Part shown: piece after piece, positions 23,156-32,400 of the stretch
Layout: each line of letters starts with the position of its first letter
Numbering within the stretch: position 1 is the stretch's first letter
Program-made: the position numbers and the translations under genes
The notes under the pieces: generated by a model
The model's database searches: none
What the model was told of the DNA's origin: nothing
What the model saw: only the letters and a program-made list of their open reading frames with translations
DNA from: Tieghemostelium lacteum
Lineage: Eukaryota; Evosea; Eumycetozoa; Dictyosteliales; Raperosteliaceae
Reading direction: 5' to 3'
Assembly (NCBI GenBank): GCA_001606155.1
Contig: LODT01000051.1
Location: 372,001-436,000 of the forward strand
DNA length: 64,000 nucleotides

Positions 23156-23315
23156 TAATAAAGAGTACTATACTGTATAAATTATGTTTTTTTGTAATGT
23201 AAACTAGTTTTTGTTTATTAAAGTATATAATTTTTGTTTTTTGATTTAAATCTAAGAATATTAACACATACAACAAGGTATTAGAATAGGAGTTGTGAGG
23301 AAGGGGGTAGAATTT

Positions 23316-24595
23316 TTATGCATAATAATCTAAAGATTTCTTTTTCTTTGCTTGAACTTCATTAACACCTTCAGTGAAATCATTGTGAACTAATTCAGTA
23401 CCATTACGACGAAGAGCAATCATACCAGCTTCAACACAGACAGCTTTAAGTTGAGCACCATTAAAATCTTCAGTAGAACGAGCCAACTCTTCAAAATTAA
23501 CATCTGGATGTACATTCATCTTACGAGAGTGGATTTGAAGAATATGAGCACGAGCCTCTTCATTTGGCAGTGGGAACTCAATCTTTCTATCTAGACGACC
23601 AGATCTTAGTAGAGCAGGATCAAGAATATCAATACGATTGGTGGCAGCAATAACTTTAATATTAGCATCAGAAGAGAAACCATCCAACTGATTGAGAAGC
23701 TCTAACATTGTTCTTTGGACCTCACGATCACCACTAATCTCAGAATCAAATCTCTTGGTACCTATGGCATCTAACTCATCGATAAAGATGATAGTAGGAC
23801 CTTTTTCTTTTGCCAGTGCAAAGGCATCACGAACCAATTTAGCACCATCACCAATAAACATCTGTACAAGTTGTGGACCAGCCAATTTAAGATAGGTAGA
23901 TTTAGTCTGAGCTGCACATGCTCTTGCCAACAGTGTTTTTCCAGTACCTGGAGGACCGTACATTAGTACACCTTTTGGTGGCTTGATACCAATGGCATCA
24001 AATCTCTCCTTGTGTGTCATTGGAAGTACAACTGCTTCCACCAGTTCTTGAATTTGTTTATCCAAACCACCGATATCAGAGTACTCTTCAGTGGGTTTCT
24101 CGTCAATTTCCATAGCCTTGACACGGGAATCATATTCAGGTGGTAAGGTATCCAAAATGATATAACTGTCTTTGTTGATACCTACCAAATCACCAGGTCT
24201 CAGTTTATCAACATCGACAATACCTGGGAATGCTAGGAATATTGTTTGTCTGGTACTGGCTTTAACTACTACACATTTTGATTGTTGAGTTTCTCCATCT
24301 AAAACCATATCAATAATCTCTACAACATTACCAACCAAATGTGGGAGTTGACTGTTTAATTGCAATTTATCATTATTCTCTTTAATTTTTTTTGTAAACT
24401 GTCAATATCAAAATGTTTACTTATATGTTCGGATCTTAGAATTTTAGTTTCATTCTCTAATAATTTGGCTCTCTTATTAATCTCATCTGATGTAAGTTGA
24501 AATATTTCATCTGGAACTACTGCTTCTCTTTCTGCTTGTAATTGAGTTTGTGCATCAACTGCTGAATCTTTTGTAACCCCCGTTCTCTTTGACAT
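23316..24595 (-). CDS. psmC3: 26S proteasome regulatory subunit 6A (Rpt5), with apparent frame slip
   Basis: AAA+ ATPase of the proteasome base that unfolds substrates. From 24595 the protein reads MSKRTGV..., with [19 protein letters not shown] matching Rpt5 N-termini. The large second part holds the OB fold, Walker A ([13 protein letters not shown]), Walker B ([12 protein letters not shown]), the second region of homology ([20 protein letters not shown]) and the C-terminal hydrophobic-Tyr-x motif (DYYA) that docks in the 20S ring. The two parts lie in different frames; the change maps to a run of eight A (24386-24393 on the plus strand). One more A would give [13 protein letters not shown] with exact spacing to human PSMC3. 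A 41-base intron is a weaker alternative. Predicted length about 426 residues, normal for the family. Confidence 0.95.
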
Positions 24596-25099
24596 CGATT
24601 ATCTATCTATATATAATATAAAAAAAGAAAATAAATTTACAAGAAAAAATAATAAAAATTAAATAAAAAAAAAAAAAAAAAAAGTGCAACTTCATTTTGA
24701 TGAAGATGAGAATAAAACACAAAATTTGCAAATAGTAGTTACAGAAACAAAAAAAGAAAATATTGTTTAAAGTAACAAAATAAAATCAAATAGGGCAATT
24801 TAGTGATTAAATTAATCTTGGAAACGCAGAAAAGATAAACAAAATGTATCAATAAAAACATCCAAACCACCTAAATCAATTTTTTTAAATTATTTTACCA
24901 AAATTGATAAAACACAATCAAATTTTTCTTTTTAAAATTTTATCTCAACACTCTTAAAATAATGTTCCAATAATGTTTTATTCATTCTTCATGGCAAATA
25001 TGAAATTAATCAAGTACTACAATAGAACCGAGTGTGATATATATTATATATCAACTCTACTTGACCCAATGACAAAGAAGTTGTTTCAGAATGATTATT

Positions 25100-25252
25100 T
25101 TAGTAAAGAGTATGAAAGAAGGCAGTTGGTCTACTAGAACAAGCTTTGGCTTCCATATGTCCAAGCAATACATTACCATCAAACTGAAACCACACAACTC
25201 CATTTTGGAGATCACTTCCAAAACTAATTTCCAGTTTATCAACAACAAAACT
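25100..25252 (-). other. Possible small exon or gene remnant
   Basis: On the minus strand a 50-codon open frame ends at a TAA at 25100 and reads FVVDKLEISFGSDLQNGVVW followed by FQFDGNVLLGHMEAKACSS and a short tail. The composition (Gly, Asp, Trp, balanced charge) looks more like protein than AT-rich noise, and a TTTATAG acceptor sits just upstream. I could not find a matching upstream exon with a start codon, and the family is not recognised. It may be the last exon of a small gene or a relic. Confidence 0.25.
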
Positions 25253-25333
25253 GCTATAAATCAATTTATACTACTTAAAAGAAAGAATCCAGCATTAAGA
25301 AGTATCCAAGATTCATTTTCAAATTAAAACTTT

Positions 25334-25412
25334 ATTATGGAGGGAAAAATGAAACTTCATTAAATTTATTCATGATAATAATTTTTGTGTAGTTTCATTT
25401 TCCCTCGTAATA
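25334..25412. repeat. Imperfect inverted repeat (hairpin)
   Basis: Left arm 25334-25356 (ATTATGGAGGGAAAAATGAAACT reads over two pieces: ATTATGGAGGG and AAAAATGAAACT) pairs with right arm 25391-25412 (AGTTTCATTTT, CCCTCGTAATAA). Arms match over about 21 of 23 positions with one bulge, around a 34-base loop. It lies in the spacer between Rpt5 and GTF2H2. It could be a hairpin RNA, a tiny inverted-repeat element or a regulatory cruciform. Confidence 0.55.
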
Positions 25413-25531
25413 ACTAAATTAGAAATACCATAGAATATACTTAAATGTTGAAAAAAGTCGAGGTTGTAATCATAAATAAATAATTTTATATTATTTTATT
25501 TTTTAATTCTTTTTATCAAAATCAGAAGAGA

Positions 25532-26801
25532 ATGTCAAACAATAAAAAAAAAATTATCAAAGAATAATGGATTAATTGACGATGATGATGATCCTGATCA
25601 TGTTTTACAAGTTGAAGGTGATGGTGTTAATAAATATAAATGGGAGAATAAATATGAAAGATCTTGGGATATGATAGAGGAAGATGAAAAAGGTCTCAGA
25701 CCTTCACTGCAAGAGGAACGAAAGATTAGGGATCGTAGATTGAGGCATGATGATAAGAGGGTTCGTAGAGGTATGCAAAGACATTTATGTTTGGTTTTAG
25801 ATTTTAGTAAAACCTTACTTTTACAGGACTTAAAACCTTCAAGATACCATTGTCTTCTATCAACTTGTGAGGCGTTTATTAAAGAGTATTTCGACCAGAA
25901 TCCTATCAGTCAACTATCAATCATCATTACAAAGAACAGTAAAGCAGAGAAGATTTCAGAACTCAGTGGAAATCCATCAAGACACATACAGGCAATGAAA
26001 GACTCTATCGCAACTGAAGGTGAACCTTCTATACAGAATGCATTAGATGTTGCACTGTCGACTCTCTGTTATGTGCCAAAGTATGGCAGTAGAGAGGTTA
26101 TCTTTATATCCAGTAGTTTGACGAGTTGTGATCCTACTGATATTCAAAAGACTACAATACCTCAACTCCAACAAGAACAAATTCGAGTTTCATTTATACA
26201 TTTAGCAGCTGAATTACATATTTGTAAATTCATTGCAGAGCACACGAATGGTAGTAGTAAAGTTATACTAAATGAAGAGCATTTTCAAGATACAATCATG
26301 CTGAGTTGTCAACCACCGCCTTCAATGGGAAAAGTAGAAGCATCTCTAGTGGAAATGGGGTTTCCTCAACGATACACATCAACTATACCCACACTCTGTA
26401 TATGTCATGAGAAATTTAAGTACTCTGGTTACATATGTCCGAGATGTGGAAGTAAGTCATGTGAACTACCTACAGATTGTCAGATTTGTAATCTCTCCTT
26501 GGTATCAAGTCCACATTTAGCTAGATCCTATCATCACCTATTTCAAATACCTCTCTTTCAAGAATTTAATTGGAGAGATTCTGATAGTATAATCAAATGT
26601 TTTTCATGTCTTTTACCAAGTCTAAATACATCACAACTCTATTTCTCATGTCCACGTTGTCACCAAGTTTTTTGTTTAGATTGTGATCTTTTAATTCACG
26701 AATCACTTCATAACTGTCCTGGTTGTGAAAATAATTTTGATCAATCTCATAATAATGATAATGATAATAATAATAATAATGGTAATGGTAATAGTCATTA
26801 A
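25532..26801 (+). CDS. gtf2h2: TFIIH core subunit p44 (GTF2H2/Ssl1), with apparent frame slip near the start
   Basis: Subunit of TFIIH, needed for transcription initiation and nucleotide-excision repair through contact with XPD. The protein shows the Ssl1-like VWA domain (LCLVLDFSKTLL, EYFDQNPISQLSIIITK, ELSGNPSRHI, EVIFISSSLTSCDP) then the C4 zinc finger (CPRCGSKSCELPTDCQIC), the HLARSYHHLF motif and the RING-like end (CPRCHQVFCLDCD ... HNCPGC). The conserved YKWENKYERSWDMIEEDE lies upstream of the internal Met at 25671. The natural start ATG at 25532 (MSNNKKK) is in another frame because of a run of ten A (25544-25553). Nine A would join it cleanly to LSKNNGLIDDDDDPDH. Full length about 422 residues. 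The 3' end faces TAF9. Confidence 0.93.
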
Positions 26802-26896
26802 GATAACTTAATTTTGTACAAAATAAAGGAATATATATATATATATTGAAATTAGGAGGGGTTTTGGGTGTATACATAAATTAAAAATGCTATTTA

Positions 26897-27850
26897 TTAG
26901 AATTCAAAGTTGTTGGCATCATCCATATCAACATCTTTGTTTTGGTCCTGTGATGTGGTTGTTGTTTGTTGTTGTAGATTTGGCATTGCTACAGAAGGTG
27001 GTTTTGCAGTGACTATAGGGGGTGCTGTTGTTTTTATTGTTGGTGGAGCTACAGTATTCAATACTGGTGGTTTAATAGTAGATGAAATTGGTAAAATGGG
27101 TGGTGGTGAGGTTATTGTGGATGGAATTGGTAATGTAGGTGGTGGTGATGTAATAGTTGTAGTTGTAGTTTCTTGAATTTGTTGATATAAACTACCACCT
27201 CCACTACCATTAGTATTCAATTTAATTGGAATTTGATTTGAAAACTTCTTATTATATTGTCCTTTCATTGTATTTGGTGGCAGTGGTTGATTAGGTTGTA
27301 CCAAAGGTTTATTTGGTACAATTTGATAATTTGGATTAGTTATACAGTATTCATCTGGTGGTAGGAAGACACCAAATTTATTTGGAATTGCAGGTAGGGG
27401 TATCTTATTTTGTTCCTCTGCTATTCCTACAACCATCTCTCTAGGTGGTGGTGTAGATGTGTGATTGACTCTCGACTGAATGGAGAGTCTCACATCGGAG
27501 ACATCCATTTCAGTCTTTCCAGAATGTTCAGCATAGACTTGCGAGTCTTGCAAGATATCAAATACATATTTGGTCATAAACTCTAGGAGTTGGTTAACAA
27601 CTCTTGGGTCATATGACTGCACACCCATAGTGTTTAATATGGATTTTATAATTCTAGCATCTCTAGGTTCATCTAAATTGGTTTGGGTTATATCTATATT
27701 GTTATTGTTGAGTGTTGGGTGTCCACCTGTAATCTCTTCTTCTACTCCAATATTATCTTTGCTCAATGACTGTTTGGAAAGTTCTGTAATGGTTATAGGA
27801 GAAGTTGAATTGTTTTCATTATCAATCATAGATACATCTTCTGATGACAT
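26897..27850 (-). CDS. taf9: Transcription initiation factor TFIID subunit 9 (TAF9)
   Basis: Histone-fold subunit of TFIID and SAGA-type complexes that pairs with TAF6. Single exon, 317 residues. The histone fold starts at about residue 60 (DARIIKSILNTMGVQSYDP, VVNQLLEFMTKYVFDILQD, VYAEHSGKTEMDVSDVRLSI) and is followed by the TAF9 block PREMVVGIAEEQNKIPLP and PDEYCITNPNYQIV. The C-terminal 130 residues are a Pro/Thr-rich repetitive tail (TSPPPTLPIPSTI and variants) that looks species-specific. It is tail-to-tail with the TFIIH p44 gene, 95 bases apart. Confidence 0.95.
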   Translation of the reverse strand: MSSEDVSMIDNENNSTSPITITELSKQSLSKDNIGVEEEITGGHPTLNNNNIDITQTNLDEPRDARIIKSILNTMGVQSYDPRVVNQLLEFMTKYVFDILQDSQVYAEHSGKTEMDVSDVRLSIQSRVNHTSTPPPREMVVGIAEEQNKIPLPAIPNKFGVFLPPDEYCITNPNYQIVPNKPLVQPNQPLPPNTMKGQYNKKFSNQIPIKLNTNGSGGGSLYQQIQETTTTTITSPPPTLPIPSTITSPPPILPISSTIKPPVLNTVAPPTIKTTAPPIVTAKPPSVAMPNLQQQTTTTSQDQNKDVDMDDANNFEF

Positions 27851-28530
27851 ATTACAAAAACAATTTCTGAATAGATCGATATGGGAGGAGGTGTAAAAAC
27901 TAAAAAAAAAATAAATTTAATTTTGAACACTTCACACCCAATCTCCAATAAAGGCAAAAATCAGCTTATAAATGTACTTATATAAAAAGATAAACAATGT
28001 ATATAACATTATTGATAATAGTATTCAATGAATCTGATAAAAAAATATATATAGAACCCCCTTTTTCCGTTTTGTGAAGAATGGTGATGAGTAAAAAGAA
28101 ATCAATTCTATTAAATTGTGTGGTGCATATAGTATTACTTGATTCACAATTCAATGTTATTATAACAATTTGATATACACTAATACACTATAAACCACAC
28201 TTTTATATACACTTACACCAAATTCAACTGAAATTTTAAATTTTAATTTTTACTCTTTTTGGTGTGGGTTAGTGAAAGGTGTGGTTATTTGTTAAATCGA
28301 AATTGAAGAGATATTATCACTATTATAATAAACAGTAAACTTAACTGTTTTTTTTAGATTTGATTAACTATATTCAGTTAACAGGAAGAATAGTGTACTC
28401 AAATTAGGAAACTGCCATCATAGAAAAAGATATTACAACAATTTTAAAAATGCTATAAATAAAAAGAATTTAATCACTTTTTAAATCATTAAAACAAGCA
28501 AGTTTAAATTAAACTAATAAATTAAATAAA
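27851..28530. promoter_or_regulatory. Spacer with GT-rich boxes upstream of the hssA-like gene
   Basis: 680 AT-rich bases between TAF9 (minus) and the hssA-like gene (plus). At 28260-28285 the plus strand reads TGGTGTGGGTTAGTGAAAGG then TGTGG, two GGTGTGG copies 17 bases apart, with CCACAC upstream near 28194. Paired GT/CA-rich boxes of this kind are what the dictyostelid factor GBF binds at developmentally induced promoters. That they act here is inference. Confidence 0.35.
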
Positions 28531-28827
28531 ATGTTATTCAGTAAGTACTTTAAATACTATATTAAGTATTTTTTAAAATACTTAATAAATACAAATTAAA
28601 TACTTATGATTATATTTTAAATAGAATCATTATCCTCAATGTCCAACCCAACTAAATCTGTCATGAAATCAAGTGTTTCAGGTACTTCATCTTCTCTAAG
28701 CTCACAATCAATGAACTCCGTTGCTTGTGGTTCTTGTGGTGGTCGTGGTTTCCTTGGAATCGATATTGATATTGACATTGACATTGACATCAACTTACGT
28801 AGATACAGAGGTTGTGGTTGTCATTAA
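28531..28827 (+). CDS. Small hssA/2C/7E-family protein
   Basis: Two exons, a 10-base first exon 28531-28540 (ATGTTATTCA before GTAAGT) and 28625-28827, phase 1; 70 residues. The start MLFKSLSSMSNPTKSVMKSS matches the N-terminus of the D. discoideum hssA/2C/7E family, including the tiny first exon that is usual for it. A Ser-rich stretch, ACGSCGGRGF, and a CGCH end replace the normal Gly-rich body. A run of alternating Asp and Ile (GIDIDIDIDIDIDIN) is unusual for the family. These proteins are abundant, often multicopy and developmentally regulated in D. discoideum; their biochemical function is unknown. Confidence 0.85.
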
Positions 28828-29434
28828 ATGAATTAATTATATCATTTAACTTAACCTATATGTACATCATCCATCATATTTAAATAAAAAAAAGTCAATT
28901 GATATTCAAATTTTTTAACTATTAAATAATTATAAATGGTTGCACAATAGTAATCTATAATTTAATTTCTAATTATTGAACTACTCAAAAATATCTTCTT
29001 TTTTTGTAATTTTGAAATTGAGATTAATTTGTTGTTGAAAATTAAAAAAAGTAAAGACATATCGGATACCGGTTAATTAAAATATCAATATATATCAAGT
29101 AATGTATTTGTGAATGTGAAGTATTTTAAAAAGGTGGAGTTTGTGTTTTTAACCCTACTGATTTCAAATCAGTAGGGTTAAAATTTTATCTCACAGTTGA
29201 TCTCGGGACAAAATACTATTTGATTTTTTCACTTGTGGATTTTTAAAAAATTATTATAAAATAAGATCCCAATTGCAGAAAACCCATCACAAAACTTATA
29301 GAAGATTTTCACTGTTGTTATGGATATTTTAAAAGATATTTTTAAATTTTCTGTTAGAGAAATACCTTAAAATTGATTTCTATGTTTTATTTTTCCTATA
29401 TTATTTCAAATTTCTTCTTTAAATTTGTACACAA
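28828..29434. other. Intergenic spacer containing a perfect palindrome
   Basis: 607 AT-rich bases between the hssA-like gene and the Sib-like receptor gene. The only structured element is the 37-base palindrome at 29147-29183, listed separately. No other open frame or repeat is convincing. Confidence 0.4.
29147..29183. repeat. Perfect 18-bp inverted repeat with 1-base loop
   Basis: TTTTAACCCTACTGATTT, one C, then AAATCAGTAGGGTTAAAA: both 18-base arms pair without mismatch. The core is unusually GC-rich for this spacer. The RNA would form a long hairpin with a minimal loop; the DNA could form a cruciform. It could be a protein-binding dyad, an RNA 3' end or a replication-error scar. It lies about 250 bases upstream of the Sib-like gene. 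Confidence 0.85.
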
Positions 29435-32400
29435 ATGAATTTACTTAAATTCATATTATTTGTAATTTTAATATTATCTCAAGTACTATATGTAAAATGT
29501 AATATTCTTTTAAATTTAAAAATCTATTAATTTTAAATAAATATAAATTCTAATTATACATTTTTTTTAAATTTAATTAATAGGTACTCATTTTAGATAT
29601 GCTTCTCTTCAATGGGCTAGTACAACAGTAGCTCGTACTGTAAATATAAATTTAAAAGCAGCATTCAGCATTTCACATTTCACCAATTTAGGTATTACCT
29701 ACCAAGTTGGAGATAAATTAAGCTATGGTGAAATATATTTTTATGATAAGGTATATTATGGTAATGATGCCTATGCATCAGTTTCTTTCACCATAACAGC
29801 TGTTCATCCACAAAAGGATTTGTATATTTGCATGTACTCTTATTCACTAACACATCAATATGCTGATATCAGTACCTTCACCGCATACTATCACTATGAT
29901 GATGGATATGTTGTAGGTGTGAGAGGTGTAAATCAAATTAATAATGCAGAATGTAAGTTTTTAACTAAATATTAGACTAAATCTTCAACCTCCTTCTAAT
30001 ACTAATATAAAATATTTTAGTACCTTTCTATATAGATACTGATTTGGCATTGGGAAGAACTGGTGTGGTTGGACCAACTGTTGGAATGTATCCAATTATT
30101 GATATGTACCAAGGTCAAGTTAACACATATCAGGTTGTTGTAGCTGATACTAATACACCTATAAGTCAATTAGTATTCAGTTTGCAACCTGGGTCTAAAT
30201 TTACAGGATATTCATCAAATCCAGGTGTACAGCCACCAGGTTTTTCCATTTCATCTACTGGTTTGATAACATTTAATCCACCAAGTATAGGATACTATAA
30301 TGCACAAATTAAAGTTTATGACCCAGTTGACCAAACCTATACCTCATCTGATTTTCTGATAAATTCCAGATCTGTACCTACTACCCCTCTTCCAATTGTA
30401 TTGACACCGCCTTTGGGATCTATTACCACCTTTATGGCCGATGAAGTCAATCAGATAATGATATCAGCTTATAGCCCTGATCCATCAACTTCAGTTAGTA
30501 TTCTAGTTGCTGATGCTCCTATGACTGCAACTTTGACAACCCAAATTGGTACCAACCCTTGTAATATTACTTTGATTTGGAAACCTCCCATAACTAATGC
30601 CAATAACTTCTATATTGTATCAGTTAATCTAGTTGATAGCTATGGAGTTTCCCTACTAGGTGCTCACTCCTTTGTTATTAAAGTTCAGTTACCTGTTTGT
30701 GGAAGTGGTACTAGACAATGTACTACTGCTAGTAGTTGTATATGTGTTTGTAATACTGGTTGGACAGGAGCACAATGTGATCAGTGTCTACCAAATACCT
30801 ATGGATTGAACTGTTCACCAGTGCAGACATGTGTTAATGGTGTCTCCAGTACAGGTGCTAATGGAGATGGATCATGTCTATGTAACCAAGGTTGGACAGG
30901 TCCATCATGTAACCAAAGTCTCATAGCAAGATGTACACCAACTCAACAAAGTTACATCATAGGTACAACTTCATCTGTATTAGTAACTCCATCCAATGCA
31001 CAAATCTACCTCTCACCAACAGTCTCACCAGTTCTAACTGTACCTATAACTCTGGCATCTAACCCACTAATCAATATTCTCCTTCTAGTAGATGAAACTG
31101 CATCTGCAACATCTGCCTATCAACAAATTAAATCTCAATACTCTCAATTTGTAGTTGGTGTTGCTAATGCAAAGGTTTCCTATGCACTTGGTAAATTCTC
31201 AGATTCATCATCAGTAATCGACCCATTCACATTAATAGCATCCTTCAAAGGTGATATCTCGGCAGAAGTTGCTAGCTTGAATCTTGTTGCCGGTACCCCT
31301 ACTGCAGGCCCACAATACCGAGCTATATCTCAAGCAGTTCTCTCAGCACCATGGACCCAAAATGCCTATAGAATTCTCATTTTAATCACTGATAATGATC
31401 TCTCAGGTGCCCCACAATCTGATGTAACCAATGCTGTAAGTCAATTGATTTTGAATAATGTTCAGTTTGGGGTTATGGCAGTTGACAGTGTATCTTCTTA
31501 CAATAGTTTCATATCACAACTTGGGTATGGTAGAGCATCAGCTTGGACAAGTTCTACTCCATGGCCTACAACAATGCTTAACAATATCTACACCCTTCTA
31601 CTTAACGATGTTTACATTATCAAAAAGAAGGATACCAATGGATTTGTGGTTCAAGCTCCTACCAACTCATCAAGTGGTCAGAAAACATTCAGTAGCACTC
31701 TTCAGATACCAAGTGGAAGTAATGCCTCATCTCCATCTGTTCAGTACCAAGTCGTTGGTTATGGATACCAGAACCTAAACATTCAGTTTAACCATCCACC
31801 AACTACAGCACCTCTACAATTAAGTCTCTACCAAGGCGGTCAATCAGCTACATTTTCGGTACAATCTTTTGACCAGGACCTCAATATCCTTACTGTTGAA
31901 TTCCAAAGTGTTCCTACAATAGGTATACTATCCTATTCAGGAGGTACAGTTCAAGCACTTACACAGTACCCTGCAAACACAGTTTTCACAGTAAACCCAA
32001 GTCTAACAAGCAGTGGTAACCAACCTATCCAATTCAACATCTCTGATGGTTGTTTGAGTGTAACTTCAACATTTACACTAACTATAATCGACCAAAACAC
32101 CCCACCAACATGTTTTGATCAACAGGTATCAAGTAGTCAAACTAGTAGCCAACCATTTACAATTCAAGGTACTGACAATGATGGTGATGTTCTGACTATT
32201 GCATTCCCCTCTCTCAGTGCCTTGTCATCTATAGGATCATTGGTATTCAGTAGTAATCAAAATATGGTTATTGAAGGTCAATCTTATCCATCACCTATGC
32301 AACTTACATTCAAACCACAAAGTACAGCATCTGAACAATCCATTCCAATTCAATATGTAGTATATGATGGAAGTGTATCAAGTCAATGTAAATTAACAAT

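Larger units (their letters stand above)
24596..25531. other. Long intergenic region
   Basis: About 935 bases between the start of Rpt5 and the start of GTF2H2, which are divergent. It contains long A runs near 24640-24685, an imperfect inverted repeat at 25334-25412 and an unexplained short open frame at 25100-25252 (both listed separately). The remainder is AT-rich with no support for a gene. Both promoters must lie here. Confidence 0.4.

Noticed and set aside
24596-24700. Long A run near 24660 as a retrotransposon poly-A tail
   Set aside because: No element sequence precedes it and similar A/T runs are common in these spacers.
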